DNA of 64,000 nt, from the NCBI RefSeq assembly GCF_021556615.1, contig NZ_JAKGGD010000005.1, forward strand, positions 1 to 64,000, given 5' to 3'. This DNA comes from Paracoccus salsus. GTDB lineage: Bacteria; Pseudomonadota; Alphaproteobacteria; Rhodobacterales; Rhodobacteraceae. The notes beneath the pieces were generated by a model that was not told the origin of the DNA, did no database searches, and saw only the letters and a list, made by a program, of their open reading frames with translations. Below, one piece after another: positions 17,122 through 27,843 of this stretch. Both the position numbers and the translations under genes were made by a program. The first letter of the stretch is position 1; each line of letters opens with the position of its first letter.

Positions 17122-18212
17122 ATGACACAGATCACGCTGGAGAACCTGGCGCACAGCTATCTGCCAAACCCGTCGAAGGACGAGGATTGGGCGCTGAAAC
17201 CGATGAACATGGTCTGGGAGGATGGCGGCGCCTATGCGCTGCTGGGATCCTCGGGTTGTGGAAAGTCGACGCTTCTCAACATCATATCGGGGCTGCTGGT
17301 GCCCTCGAAGGGGCGGATCCTGTTCGGTGACAGCGATGTCACCGCGCTGCCGACGCTGGAGCGCAACATCGCGCAGGTCTTTCAGTTTCCGGTCGTCTAC
17401 GACACCATGTCGGTGCGCGAGAATCTGGCGTTTCCGCTGAAGAATCGTGGCCTGCCGCTGGATCAGATCGCAAGCCGCGTCGCCGAGGTGGCCGAGATGA
17501 TCGGCATGGCCGAAATCCTCGACCGGCGCGCCCGCGGCCTGACCGCCGATGCCAAGCAGAAGATAAGCCTGGGCCGTGGCATGGTGCGTCAGGATGTGAA
17601 CGCGATCCTCTTCGACGAACCGCTGACCGTCATCGATCCGCACATGAAATGGGAATTGCGGACCCAGCTGAAGGATCTGCACCGCCGCTTTGGCCATACG
17701 ATGATCTATGTCACCCATGACCAGACCGAGGCGCTGACCTTCGCCGATCAGGTCGTCGTCATGTATGACGGCCAGGTCGTGCAGGCCGGCACGCCGCAGG
17801 CGTTGTTCGACGCCCCGGAACACACCTTTGTCGGCTATTTCATCGGTTCGCCGGGCATGAACCTGCTGGATGCGAAGATCGACGGAGACGCGGCCCATGT
17901 CGCCGGCACGCACGTGTCGCTGGCCAAGGGTTATGGTCCGCTGAAAGGCCATACGCAGATCGGCATCCGACCCGAATTCATGCGCCTCGGGACCGGCGAT
18001 GAGGGCCTGCCCTTCAAGGTCAACCGGATCGAGGATGTCGGCCATCATCGCATCGTGCGGGGTCAGGTCGACGGTGCCAACATCAATGTCGTCGTCCCCG
18101 AAAGCCAGCCGCTTCCGGCCGACGCCAATCGGGTCATTCCCGATCCCGCGCATATCCACGTCTATACCGATGACTGGCGGGTCGATCCCGCCCGACAGGA
18201 AAGGGCTGCCTG

Positions 18213-18213
<1 letters not shown>
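17122..18213 (+). CDS. glpT: GlpT, glycerol ABC transporter ATPase with degenerate signature motif
   Basis: Second ATPase of the glycerol importer, 363 residues; not the GlpT antiporter of E. coli. Walker A GSSGCGKS (42-49), Walker B ILFDEP (162-167) and the H-loop VTHDQTEA (His199) are canonical. The signature is not: where LSGGQQQR should be, the protein has LTADAKQK (140-147). With GlpS it would form a heterodimer with one complete and one degenerate ATP site. The ATG at 17122 follows GGGGAGGAAA. Its stop overlaps the glpP start (TGATG). Confidence 0.9.
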
Positions 18214-19900
<1,687 letters not shown>

Positions 19901-19933
19901 TGCAGGATATGGCAGGTTTCGTCTTTGCAAGGG

Positions 19934-19982
19934 CATCCCGGGGGTCCGGGGGCAGAGCCCCCGGCCGTCGCGGGACGCAGGA
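19934..19982. repeat. Dispersed palindromic repeat, copy 1
   Basis: Inside the glycerol operon, CCGGGGGC (19946-19953) and GCCCCCGG (19957-19964) form a stem with a three-base loop, flanked by CCCGGGGGT on the left and CGTCGCGGGACGCAG on the right. The reverse complement of the whole block is almost identical to a block at 49506-49555, so this is a mobile or amplified REP-like element rather than a chance hairpin. It may stabilise mRNA ends or slow polymerase between glpQ and the distal genes. Confidence 0.6.
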
Positions 19983-19994
19983 TAGGAGGCTCTG

Positions 19995-20393
19995 ATGCAA
20001 AAATCGGTAACGATCGGCTTCGGCCTCGCCGGCCTCGTCTGGATGGGCTTCATCGCCTGGCTGGTCATGCAGGTTCCCATGCGCGACGGGTCGCGCGACT
20101 GGTTCGGCAGCATGAACCCCGGCGGCTGGATGGCCTGGACCTTTCCGGCGGCGTTGTTCTTCACCATTATTGCAGGGTTGCTGGTCCTGTTCACATGGCT
20201 TGCGATCCGCTTTCCCGAAACGCCGCGCAAGGGCGTTCTGGGCATCAACAGCACGCGCGGCGACAGGCTGTTCATCAGCCTGCTCGGCTCGGCCTTCATC
20301 TGCCTGATCTGGCTCGGCGTCGTGGGCACGCCGGTCTGGGGGGCGCTGGTCATCGCGCTGATCTATGCCGCAGCGGTGTTCCGCTGGGTATGA
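19995..20393 (+). CDS. DUF2160 membrane protein of the glycerol operon
   Basis: A 132-residue protein with three to four hydrophobic segments (GFGLAGLVWMGFIAWLVM; FPAALFFTIIAGLLVLFTWLAI; LFISLLGSAFICLIWLGVV; WGALVIALIYAAAVF). DUF2160 proteins occur almost only between the permease and binding-protein genes of glycerol ABC operons, so an accessory role in uptake is likely, but no biochemical function is established. GATAGGAGG precedes the ATG at 19995. It is the only gene of the operon not tightly coupled to its neighbour. Confidence 0.85.
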   Translation: MQKSVTIGFGLAGLVWMGFIAWLVMQVPMRDGSRDWFGSMNPGGWMAWTFPAALFFTIIAGLLVLFTWLAIRFPETPRKGVLGINSTRGDRLFISLLGSAFICLIWLGVVGTPVWGALVIALIYAAAVFRWV

Positions 20394-20433
20394 CGACCGC
20401 CGGACTCAACCGGCATCCACTGGGAGGGAGACT

Positions 20434-22146
20434 ATGAAACTACATCTGACGACCGCCATGGCGCTTGCGCTGATGGTGACCGGCGCACAGGCCGGTATCG
20501 AGGAGGCCAAGTCGTTTCTCGACGCCGAGATCGACAATTCGACCCTGACCCGCGAGGAGCAGGAGGCCGAGATGCAGTGGTTCATCGACGCCGCCGCGCC
20601 CTTTGCCGGCATGAACATCAACGTGGTATCCGAGACCATCACAACGCATGAATACGAGGCCAAGGTCCTGGCCCCGGCCTTCTCGGCGATCACCGGCATC
20701 AACATCACCCACGACCTGATCGGCGAGGGCGACGTGGTCGAAAAGCTGCAGACACAGATGCAGTCAGGCGAGAACATCTATGACGCCTATGTCAACGACA
20801 GCGACCTGATCGGCACGCACTGGCGCTATCAGCAGGCGCGCAGCCTGACCGACTGGATGGCGAACGAGGGCGCGGACGTCACCAACCCCAATCTGGACCT
20901 GGACGATTTCATCGGGCTCAGCTTTACCACCGCGCCGGACGGCGAACTCTACCAGCTTCCGGACCAGCAATTCGCGAACCTCTACTGGTTCCGCTATGAC
21001 TGGTTCAACGATCCCGAGATCGCAGCCGATTTCAAGGAGAAGTATGGCTACGATCTGGGCGTGCCCGTCAACTGGTCGGCCTACGAGGACATCGCCGAAT
21101 TCTTCACCGGCCGTGAAATCGATGGCAAGACGGTCTTCGGTCACATGGATTACGGCAAGAAGGACCCCAGCCTCGGCTGGCGCTTCACCGATGCGTGGCT
21201 GTCGATGGCCGGAAACGGCGACAAGGGCATCCCGAACGGCAAGCCGGTCGACGAATGGGGCATCCGGGTTGACGAGAATGACCGCCCGGTGGGCAGCTGC
21301 GTGGCGCGCGGCGGCGACACGAACGGTCCCGCCTCGGTCTATGCGATCCAGAAATATCTCGACTGGATCACAGCCTATGCCCCGCCAGCCGCGCAAGGCA
21401 TGACCTTCGGCGAATCCGGCCCGGTTCCGGCGCAGGGCGAGATCGCGCAGCAGATGTTCTGGTACACCGCCTTCACCGCAGACATGATCAAGGAAGGTCT
21501 GCCCGTGGTGAACGAGGACGGCACGCCGAAATGGCGCATGGCCCCCTCGCCCAAGGGTGCTTACTGGCAGGACGGCATGAAGCTGGGCTATCAGGATGCA
21601 GGGTCCTGGACGCTGATGAAATCGACGCCCGACGATCGCGCCAAGGCCGCGTGGCTTTACGCGCAGTTCGTGACTTCGAAGACCGTGGACGTGAAGAAAT
21701 CCCATGTCGGGCTGACCTTCATCCGCGAATCGACGATCCAGCACGACAGCTTCACCGAACGCGCGCCGATGCTGGGTGGCCTGGTCGAATTCTACCGCTC
21801 GCCGGCCCGTCTTCAGTGGTCGCCGACCGGCACCAACGTTCCTGACTATCCCAAGCTGGCACAGCTGTGGTGGCAGGCGATCGGTGACGCCAGTTCGGGC
21901 GCGAAATCCGCACAGGAAGCCATGGACAGCCTTTGCGCCGAACAGGAAAACGTGCTCGAGCGGCTCGAGCGGGCCGGCATCCAGGGCGATATCGGCCCGA
22001 AAATGGCCGAAAAGCACGACCTGGAATGGTGGAACAACTTCGCCACCGAGAACGGCGACCTCGCGCCGCAACTGAAGCTTGAGAACGAGAAGCCGCAGGC
22101 GGAAACCATCAGCTATGACGAGCTGGTGAAAAGCTGGCAGGAATGA
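20434..22146 (+). CDS. glpV: GlpV, periplasmic glycerol-binding protein
   Basis: The solute-binding protein of the glycerol ABC transporter, 570 residues, larger than usual sugar-binding proteins, as known for GlpV. A signal peptide (MKLHLTTAMALALMVTGAQA) is followed by a family 1 extracellular binding fold; a stretch such as NLYWFRYDWFND and the C-terminal SYDELVKSWQE are typical of this subgroup. GGGAGGGAG precedes the ATG at 20434. It is usually the most abundant component, and a hairpin terminator just downstream fits this. Confidence 0.93.
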   Translation: MKLHLTTAMALALMVTGAQAGIEEAKSFLDAEIDNSTLTREEQEAEMQWFIDAAAPFAGMNINVVSETITTHEYEAKVLAPAFSAITGINITHDLIGEGDVVEKLQTQMQSGENIYDAYVNDSDLIGTHWRYQQARSLTDWMANEGADVTNPNLDLDDFIGLSFTTAPDGELYQLPDQQFANLYWFRYDWFNDPEIAADFKEKYGYDLGVPVNWSAYEDIAEFFTGREIDGKTVFGHMDYGKKDPSLGWRFTDAWLSMAGNGDKGIPNGKPVDEWGIRVDENDRPVGSCVARGGDTNGPASVYAIQKYLDWITAYAPPAAQGMTFGESGPVPAQGEIAQQMFWYTAFTADMIKEGLPVVNEDGTPKWRMAPSPKGAYWQDGMKLGYQDAGSWTLMKSTPDDRAKAAWLYAQFVTSKTVDVKKSHVGLTFIRESTIQHDSFTERAPMLGGLVEFYRSPARLQWSPTGTNVPDYPKLAQLWWQAIGDASSGAKSAQEAMDSLCAEQENVLERLERAGIQGDIGPKMAEKHDLEWWNNFATENGDLAPQLKLENEKPQAETISYDELVKSWQE

Positions 22147-22160
22147 TCGTTTGACAGCAG

Positions 22161-22192
22161 GGGCAGCCCTTCGGGGCTGCCCTCTTCCTTGT
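22161..22192 (+). terminator. Rho-independent terminator or attenuator between glpV and glpK
   Basis: GGGCAGCCC (22161-22169), the stable tetraloop TTCG, and GGGCTGCCC (22174-22182) form a perfect nine-pair stem, followed by the T-rich TCTTCCTTGTT. It lies just after the glpV stop. Partial read-through would give glpK at lower level than glpV. No second strong promoter before glpK is evident in 22193-22284. Confidence 0.75.
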
Positions 22193-22284
22193 TGCCCAGC
22201 TACCCACGCTGCGCTCGCGGAAAGGCCGGCAAGGCCTGACCTGGGTATCTGCGCAATGAAGAAACGCAAAGGGGGAGAGGCGCG

Positions 22285-23760
22285 ATGACCATTCTGGCGA
22301 TGGACCAGGGAACCACATCCTCGCGGGCGCTGGTCTTCAGCGATGATCTGCAGGTCGAAGCCTCGGCGCAGCAGGAATTCCGGCAGCAATTCCCGCGCTC
22401 TGGCTGGGTGGAGCATGATCCCGACGACATCTGGACAACCAGCGCGGCCACCGCGCGCGGCGCCATCGAAAAGGTCGGCAATCCGCGCATCGACGCCATC
22501 GGCATCACCAACCAGCGCGAGACCGTGCTGATCTGGGACCGCAAGACCGGCCAGCCCATCCACAATGCAATCGTCTGGCAGGACCGCCGCACTGCGGACG
22601 TGATCCAGCGCCTCAAGGACGAGGGGGCCGAGGGTCAGGTGACCGCAGTGACCGGTCTGTTGCTGGACCCCTATTTCAGCGCCACCAAGATTGCCTGGAT
22701 GCTGGATCAGGTCGAGGGCGCACGAGCGCGGGCGAAGCGCGGCGAGCTTGCCTTCGGCACGGTCGATACGTTCCTGATCTGGAAACTGACCGGCGGCCGA
22801 TCCCATGTCACCGATGCCACGAACGCCAGCCGCACCCTGCTCTATGACATCCGGAAGGGCGACTGGTCGGACGAGATGTGTCGCCTGTTCGATGTGCCCG
22901 CCGCGATTCTGCCAGAGGTTCGCGATTGCGCCGATGAATTCGGCACCACCCGCGCCGACCTGTTCGGGCGCGAGATCCCGATCCTCGGCGTGGCGGGCGA
23001 CCAGCAGGCCGCGACGGTCGGCCAGGCCTGTTTCGATCCGGGCATGATGAAATCGACCTACGGGACGGGCTGCTTTGCCTTGCTGAATACCGGCGACCAG
23101 GCGGTGCGGTCCGACAACCGGCTGCTCACGACCATCGCCTATCGGCTGGACGGCAAGACCACCTATGCGCTGGAAGGCAGCATCTTCATCGCCGGGGCGG
23201 TCGTCCAGTGGCTGCGCGACGGGCTCAAGCTGATCCGTGAGGCAAGCGAAACCGCGCCACTGTCGGACCAGGCCGACGACAACCAGCAGATCATCATGGT
23301 TCCGGCCTTCACGGGTCTGGGCGCACCGCACTGGAACCCGCAGGCGCGCGGCGCGATCTTCGGCCTGACCCGCAGCACCGGCCCTGCCGAATTTGCCCGC
23401 GCCGCTCTGGAAAGCGTCGGCTTTCAGACCCGCGATCTGCTCGAGGCGATGCGCGCCGACTGGTCCGGCGCCGGCGACGCGGTCTTGCGTGTCGATGGCG
23501 GGATGTCGGCAAGCGAACCTGCAATGCAGTTCCTGGCCGATATCCTGGGCGCCCCGGTGGACCGGCCCCGGAACACCGAAACCACCGCGCAGGGCGCAGC
23601 ATGGCTGGCCGGGTACCGCGCCGGGCTGTGCCCGGGGCCACAGGAATATGCCAAGGCGTGGCAACTGGACCGGCGTTTCGAGCCGCGGATGGATCAGGAA
23701 ACGCGCGACCGGCGATACTCTGCATGGCAGCGCGCCGTCCGGGCCGTGCTGTCTGTCTAG
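22285..23760 (+). CDS. glpK: GlpK, glycerol kinase
   Basis: A 491-residue FGGY-family kinase that phosphorylates glycerol to glycerol 3-phosphate with ATP, trapping imported glycerol. Conserved features: [16 protein letters not shown] at the N-terminus, [28 protein letters not shown], and the adenosine region [30 protein letters not shown] precedes the ATG. It is the last gene of the glycerol operon, behind an attenuator-like hairpin. Followed by a long inverted repeat. Confidence 0.97.
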   Translation: MTILAMDQGTTSSRALVFSDDLQVEASAQQEFRQQFPRSGWVEHDPDDIWTTSAATARGAIEKVGNPRIDAIGITNQRETVLIWDRKTGQPIHNAIVWQDRRTADVIQRLKDEGAEGQVTAVTGLLLDPYFSATKIAWMLDQVEGARARAKRGELAFGTVDTFLIWKLTGGRSHVTDATNASRTLLYDIRKGDWSDEMCRLFDVPAAILPEVRDCADEFGTTRADLFGREIPILGVAGDQQAATVGQACFDPGMMKSTYGTGCFALLNTGDQAVRSDNRLLTTIAYRLDGKTTYALEGSIFIAGAVVQWLRDGLKLIREASETAPLSDQADDNQQIIMVPAFTGLGAPHWNPQARGAIFGLTRSTGPAEFARAALESVGFQTRDLLEAMRADWSGAGDAVLRVDGGMSASEPAMQFLADILGAPVDRPRNTETTAQGAAWLAGYRAGLCPGPQEYAKAWQLDRRFEPRMDQETRDRRYSAWQRAVRAVLSV

Positions 23761-23781
23761 ACTTCCGGGTTTGTGATTTCA

Positions 23782-23825
23782 CCTCTTGTCGTTTTCCCCT
23801 AGTATCACGGGAAAACGACAAGAGG
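23782..23825. repeat. Perfect 17-bp inverted repeat with 10-base loop before a lipoprotein gene
   Basis: The arm 23782-23798 (CCTCTTGTCGTTTTCCC) is exactly complementary to 23809-23825 (GGGAAAACGACAAGAGG), with CTAGTATCAC between. The right arm includes the AAGAGGG that would serve as ribosome binding site for the gene starting at 23831. No T-run follows on either strand, so a simple terminator is not convincing, although it does lie between glpK and the next gene. It could be an RNA switch over the binding site or a protein operator. Confidence 0.7.
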
Positions 23826-23830
23826 GCAGG

Positions 23831-24412
23831 ATGAACAGGTTTCTGAAACTCGCGATCGTCGGTCTGGTCGCGTCGTGCGGCGGCGGCCGTTATGAGGCGC
23901 CGCGCAATCTTGACAACGCCTGCGCGATCGTGGCCGAGCGGCCGGCCTATCTGCGCGCCATGAAAAAGGCCGAGCGGCGCTGGGGCATCCCGATCCACGT
24001 GCAGATGGCCTCGATCCACCAGGAATCGAAGTTCGTCAGCGACGCCCGCACGCCGCATCAATACGCGCTTGGCGTGATCCCGATCGGTCGCCAGAGCAGC
24101 GCCTATGGCTACAGCCAGGCGCTGGACGGCACCTGGGAGGAATACCTGAAGGACACCGGCAATCGCCGTGCCCGCCGCGACGACATCGATGACGCCACCG
24201 ACTTCATGGGCTGGTACATGAACGGATCGTCACGAACCCTCGGCATCTCGAAATGGGATGCGACCTCGCAGTATCTGGCTTATCACGAAGGCCGCGCCGG
24301 TTATGCGCGACAGTCCTATCTGTCGAAAAGCTGGCTCGTCCGGGTCGCTGGACGGGTCGGCGAGCGCGCCCAGATGTATCGCGCCCAGCTTGTGTCCTGC
24401 AGAAAGGCCTAG
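23831..24412 (+). CDS. Lytic-transglycosylase-like (SLT) lipoprotein
   Basis: A 193-residue lipoprotein: the signal peptide ends in LVASC, Cys16 being the probable lipidation site. The body resembles goose-type/SLT transglycosylases: WGIPIHVQMASIHQESKFVSDART carries the catalytic-type Glu in HQES, and SAYGYSQALDGTWEEY matches the following substrate-binding motif, with YLAYHEGRAGYARQSY near the end. It would cleave glycan strands of peptidoglycan from the outer or inner membrane surface. The ATG at 23831 lies six bases after the long inverted repeat that embeds its binding site. Confidence 0.8.
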   Translation: MNRFLKLAIVGLVASCGGGRYEAPRNLDNACAIVAERPAYLRAMKKAERRWGIPIHVQMASIHQESKFVSDARTPHQYALGVIPIGRQSSAYGYSQALDGTWEEYLKDTGNRRARRDDIDDATDFMGWYMNGSSRTLGISKWDATSQYLAYHEGRAGYARQSYLSKSWLVRVAGRVGERAQMYRAQLVSCRKA

Positions 24413-24481
24413 ACGCGCGGTCCCTTGCCAACCGGGCCTTTTTCGCGTCGTTATGATCCTGTCATGGACCATGGAGATCCG

Positions 24482-24901
24482 ATGCAGGACCAGGAAGCAC
24501 GCTTGCGCGCGGTCGCCGACGCGCAACCCGATTTCGCCGGACATCTGGGCGCGCGGCTGCTTGAATCGACGCCGGAAAAGGTGGTCTTCGAGATGACGGT
24601 CACCCAGGCCTTGGCCAATCGCAACGGCGTCCTGCATGGCGGCGCGATCATGGGGCTGGCCGACAATGCCGGCGGCACGGCGACATTCCTCAACCTGGCC
24701 GAGGGACGCAGCACCACGACCATCGAAAGCAAGACGAATTTCCTGCGCCCGATCCGCATCGGCGACACGGCCCGGGCCGTTTGCGAACCGCTGCATCGTG
24801 GCCGCACCACCCAGGTCTGGCAAACCAGGGTGACGCGCGGGGACGGCAAGCTGGCGGCGATCGTCACGCAGACACAGCTTGTCATCAACTGGACCGAATA
24901 G
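24482..24901 (+). CDS. PaaI-family hotdog thioesterase
   Basis: A 139-residue hotdog protein. LANRNGVLHGGAIMGLADNAGGTAT holds the HGG(A/x) motif and catalytic acidic residue of the PaaI/YdiI group, which hydrolyses aryl- or acyl-CoA esters. The start at 24482 is chosen for its length match and a GGAG five bases upstream; an ATG at 24464 and a TTG at 24425 are also in frame. A glutathione S-transferase gene follows after ten bases. Substrate unknown. Confidence 0.8.
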   Translation: MQDQEARLRAVADAQPDFAGHLGARLLESTPEKVVFEMTVTQALANRNGVLHGGAIMGLADNAGGTATFLNLAEGRSTTTIESKTNFLRPIRIGDTARAVCEPLHRGRTTQVWQTRVTRGDGKLAAIVTQTQLVINWTE

Positions 24902-24911
24902 GGGGCGCGGC

Positions 24912-25499
24912 ATGTACACCGTCATCGGAACCTCGAACAGCCGCAGCCTGCGCGTGCTCTGGCTGCTGGAAGAGCTTGGCCAGCCCTATCGCCATATCCC
25001 GGCCAATCCGCATGGCGAGGGCGTTGTCGAGTTCAATCCCGCCGGGAAGGTCCCGGTGCTGATCGACGATGGCACGCCCATCACCGATTCGACCGCGATT
25101 CTGACCTATCTGGCCGACCGCCACGGCCGCTTCACCTATCCGGCAGGCACGCTGGATCGCGCCCGGCAGGACAGCCTGACCCAGTTCCTGCTGGACGAAT
25201 TCGATGCCGCACTGTGGCTGGCAGCGCGCCACAGCTTCGTCCTGCCCGAGGAAAAGCGGCTCAGCGCAATCAAGAACACGCTTCGCTGGGAATTCGAGCG
25301 CAGCCAGAAGACGCTGGTTCACCGGATCGGAGACGGAGAATTCGTGATGGGCGACCAGTTGACCGTGCCCGACCTGATCCTCACCCATTGCCTGATCTGG
25401 GCTCTGTCCGCGCGTTTTCCGATCGTCGAGACCCGGCTGACCACCTATCTGGACAGAATGCGGCAGCGGCCTGCCTTTCAGCGCGCCGCTGCCCTTTGA
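24912..25499 (+). CDS. Glutathione S-transferase family protein
   Basis: A 195-residue protein with an N-terminal thioredoxin-like domain (MYTVIGTSNSRSLRVLWLLEELGQPYRHI; the glutathione-binding VPVLIDDG and TDSTAILTYLAD) and an all-helical C-terminal domain (LTVPDLILTHCLIWA, the GST N-capping region). It likely conjugates or reduces substrates with glutathione; the substrate cannot be read from sequence. It follows the thioesterase gene closely, so they are probably co-transcribed. Bases 25500-25603 downstream are non-coding. Confidence 0.85.
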   Translation: MYTVIGTSNSRSLRVLWLLEELGQPYRHIPANPHGEGVVEFNPAGKVPVLIDDGTPITDSTAILTYLADRHGRFTYPAGTLDRARQDSLTQFLLDEFDAALWLAARHSFVLPEEKRLSAIKNTLRWEFERSQKTLVHRIGDGEFVMGDQLTVPDLILTHCLIWALSARFPIVETRLTTYLDRMRQRPAFQRAAAL

Positions 25500-25603
25500 C
25501 GAACCGAAGCCGGCTGAAACAGGTGCCGCGATAAACGCGGCTCATCGCGACGGGACCGGCACGGGCGGATCGCCGGACGCGGCCCGTTGTCGTGCTCGCC
25601 CGG

Positions 25604-26818
25604 TCAGGAACCGCGCCAGGCGGCCCCATGTCGCGCGGCTGCCAGCCCTGCCCGCCGGCCCGTCGCCAGACAACCGGTCAGAAGATAGCCCCCCGTCGGC
25701 GCCTCCCAGTCCAGCATCTCACCGGCCGCGAACACGCCGGGCAGGGCAAGCAGTTCCAGATCGCGGGTGACCGCGGACCACGCGATGCCACCCGCCGACG
25801 AAATCGCCCGCTCCAGCCCTGCCGGGCCGTCATGCCGCAACTCCAGCGCCTTCGCGCGCGCCGCCCAGTCCTCAGGGGCATCCGGCAAGGGTCGTCCCCA
25901 TTCCAGCAGCAGGGCGACCTTTACCGGATCGCCCAGCACGCGCCGCAACCAGTTCCCGACCGACAGCCTGCCCTTGGGGCGCGCGAATCTTGCCGACAGC
26001 GCCGCGAGATCCAGATCCGGCGTCAGATCGACCTGCGCCGACGCCCCGTCGCGGATCGCGGCGGAAACCTGATAGAGGCCGCCCCCCTCGATCCCGTGGC
26101 GCGAGATCACCCATTCGCCCCGGCTGACCAGGCCCCCGGCGCGAATCGCCACCCCCTTCACGGCATGCCCGAAATAGCGCGCCATGGGCGATGACCACTC
26201 GACCCGAAGGCCCATATTCGCGGGCCGGAAATCGGCGATAGCGACGCCCGCCTTTCGCAGGACCGGAACCCAGCCCGCATCCGATCCCAGCCGCGGCCAG
26301 CTTGCCCCGCCCAGGGCCAGCACGGTCACGCGTGGTTTCAGAAGACGGGTGCCCGCCGGAGTCTCGAAACGGAAGCCGTCCTCGATGGCCACCCAGCGCC
26401 AACGCGGCCGCAACGCGACCCCGGATTCACGCAGCCGCGCCAGCCAGGCCCGCAACAGCGGCGAGGCCTTCATGCCCACCGGGAACACGCGCCCGGTCGA
26501 ACCGGTGAACAGCGCGATCCCCAGCCCACGGGCCCAGGCCATGACCTCTGCCGGTCCGAAATCCAGGCAGTCGCGCTCGAAGCATCCCCCGGCTTCGGGC
26601 GGGTCTCCCGGCCCGACGCTGAAATGTCGCGCGAATTGCTGGCAAGGCTCATCCTTCGTCAGGTTCAGCCCGGACTTGCCGGCCATCAGGAACTTCCGCG
26701 CCGGCGTCGGCATCGCCTCGGCCAGCACCACGTGGCGACCGGCAGCCGCCAGCATCTCGGCCGCCATCAGCCCGGCGGGTCCCGCGCCGATCACCAGCGC
26801 GTCCACGGACTCGGTCAC
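25604..26818 (-). CDS. HI0933-family FAD-dependent oxidoreductase
   Basis: A 404-residue flavoprotein with an N-terminal FAD motif (ALVIGAGPAGLMAAEMLAAAGRHVVLAEA), the family motif GRKFLMAGKSGLNLTKDE-like segment (PARKFLMAGKSGLNLT), and the C-terminal second half GVFAAGEMLDWEAPTGGYLL. The HI0933/YhiN group is widespread; its reaction is not well defined. This belongs to the TIGR03862-type branch. The ATG at 26818 overlaps the end of holA by four bases, so it is the last gene of the leuS-lptE-holA unit. Confidence 0.85.
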   Translation of the reverse strand: MTESVDALVIGAGPAGLMAAEMLAAAGRHVVLAEAMPTPARKFLMAGKSGLNLTKDEPCQQFARHFSVGPGDPPEAGGCFERDCLDFGPAEVMAWARGLGIALFTGSTGRVFPVGMKASPLLRAWLARLRESGVALRPRWRWVAIEDGFRFETPAGTRLLKPRVTVLALGGASWPRLGSDAGWVPVLRKAGVAIADFRPANMGLRVEWSSPMARYFGHAVKGVAIRAGGLVSRGEWVISRHGIEGGGLYQVSAAIRDGASAQVDLTPDLDLAALSARFARPKGRLSVGNWLRRVLGDPVKVALLLEWGRPLPDAPEDWAARAKALELRHDGPAGLERAISSAGGIAWSAVTRDLELLALPGVFAAGEMLDWEAPTGGYLLTGCLATGRRAGLAAARHGAAWRGS

Positions 26819-27843
26819 CGCCGGCCTCGGGCCGTCATCGCCAGCCGGATCAGCGTCCGTTCGACCAGCGCCATATGCGGCGCGCGGGTCGATGTGCGCA
26901 AAGCCAGGTCCGTATCCAGCAATGCCCGAACGGCCTCTTCAAGCGGCCCGGCGCCCCAGCCCTGCGCCTGCTTCGTCATCCGATCGCGGCGAGGCCCGAA
27001 TGCCGGGGGCCGCAGCCGCGCAAGCCCGGCGCCCGGCCCCTGCGGATCGGCCGCCGCCAGGTGCAGCGCACGAAAATGGCGCTGCGCGGCAATCGCCAAC
27101 GTGACCGGCGTGACCCCCTGCCCCTCGATTCGCCGCATCAGCGGGCCGAATTCCTCGGACCGCCCTTCGGCCACCACATGCAGCAACTCGTCCAGATCGG
27201 CCTCGATCGTGGCGGGCATCATCAAGCCGATCTCGTCGGGGGTCAGCGGGGTGTCGTCGCCATATTTGTACAGACCGATCTTCTCGATCGTCTGGCGCAG
27301 ATCGCCCGGATCCAGCGCCCGGGCCAACGCGACAAGATCGCGCATCGATTCGCGTGGCACCTCGCGCAGCCCGGCTGCCTCAAGCCAGCGACGTATTTCC
27401 TCTTCGCCCGGCGGATCGTCGTAGATCGGCGCCGCGACCGCCAGGCGGTGCGGTTCGAACAGCTTGCGCAAGGCCGAGGATTTCGCCAGCCCGCCCGCGG
27501 TCACCACGATCACGGCATCGCCGGGTTGCCAGGCGTCCAGCGCAGCCTTGACCGCGTCGGCGCCGCTGTCGGGCGTATCCTCGACCAGAACCACGCGCGG
27601 ACCCGGAAAGAAACCGACTTCCTTGATCGCGTCCATCAGCCCGGCAGGATCCTTCTTCAGCCCCGCCCCCGCCAGACGGTTCAGGCGCATCTCCTCCTCG
27701 GCCTTCTCGCCCACCAGCGCCGTGACCGCCTCGGCGCGTTTCAGCGCCACCCGCATCGCGTCCTGACCATAGATCAGCAAGGCCGGGCGCGAAGGATCTG
27801 GCCGGGCCAGATAGCGACCGATCTCTCCGCCCTTGAGATTCAT
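26815..27843 (-). CDS. holA: HolA, DNA polymerase III delta subunit
   Basis: The delta subunit of the clamp loader, 342 residues, which opens the beta sliding clamp. The N-terminus LLIYGQDAMRVALKRAEAV matches the ATPase-like domain I without a functional Walker motif, VVLVEDTPDSGADAVKAAL and RKLFEPHRLAVAAPIYD follow, and the C-terminal helical domain includes VTPVTLAIAAQRHFRALHLA. It overlaps both lptE and the flavoprotein gene by four bases (ATGA). The lptE-holA neighbourhood is widely conserved in proteobacteria. Confidence 0.93.
   Translation of the reverse strand: MNLKGGEIGRYLARPDPSRPALLIYGQDAMRVALKRAEAVTALVGEKAEEEMRLNRLAGAGLKKDPAGLMDAIKEVGFFPGPRVVLVEDTPDSGADAVKAALDAWQPGDAVIVVTAGGLAKSSALRKLFEPHRLAVAAPIYDDPPGEEEIRRWLEAAGLREVPRESMRDLVALARALDPGDLRQTIEKIGLYKYGDDTPLTPDEIGLMMPATIEADLDELLHVVAEGRSEEFGPLMRRIEGQGVTPVTLAIAAQRHFRALHLAAADPQGPGAGLARLRPPAFGPRRDRMTKQAQGWGAGPLEEAVRALLDTDLALRTSTRAPHMALVERTLIRLAMTARGRR

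Noticed and set aside
20764..23664. 966-codon open frame opposite glpV and glpK
   Set aside because: It spans two clear plus-strand genes and their spacer; the translation has no domain and the frame is open only because stop codons are rare in GC-rich third positions.
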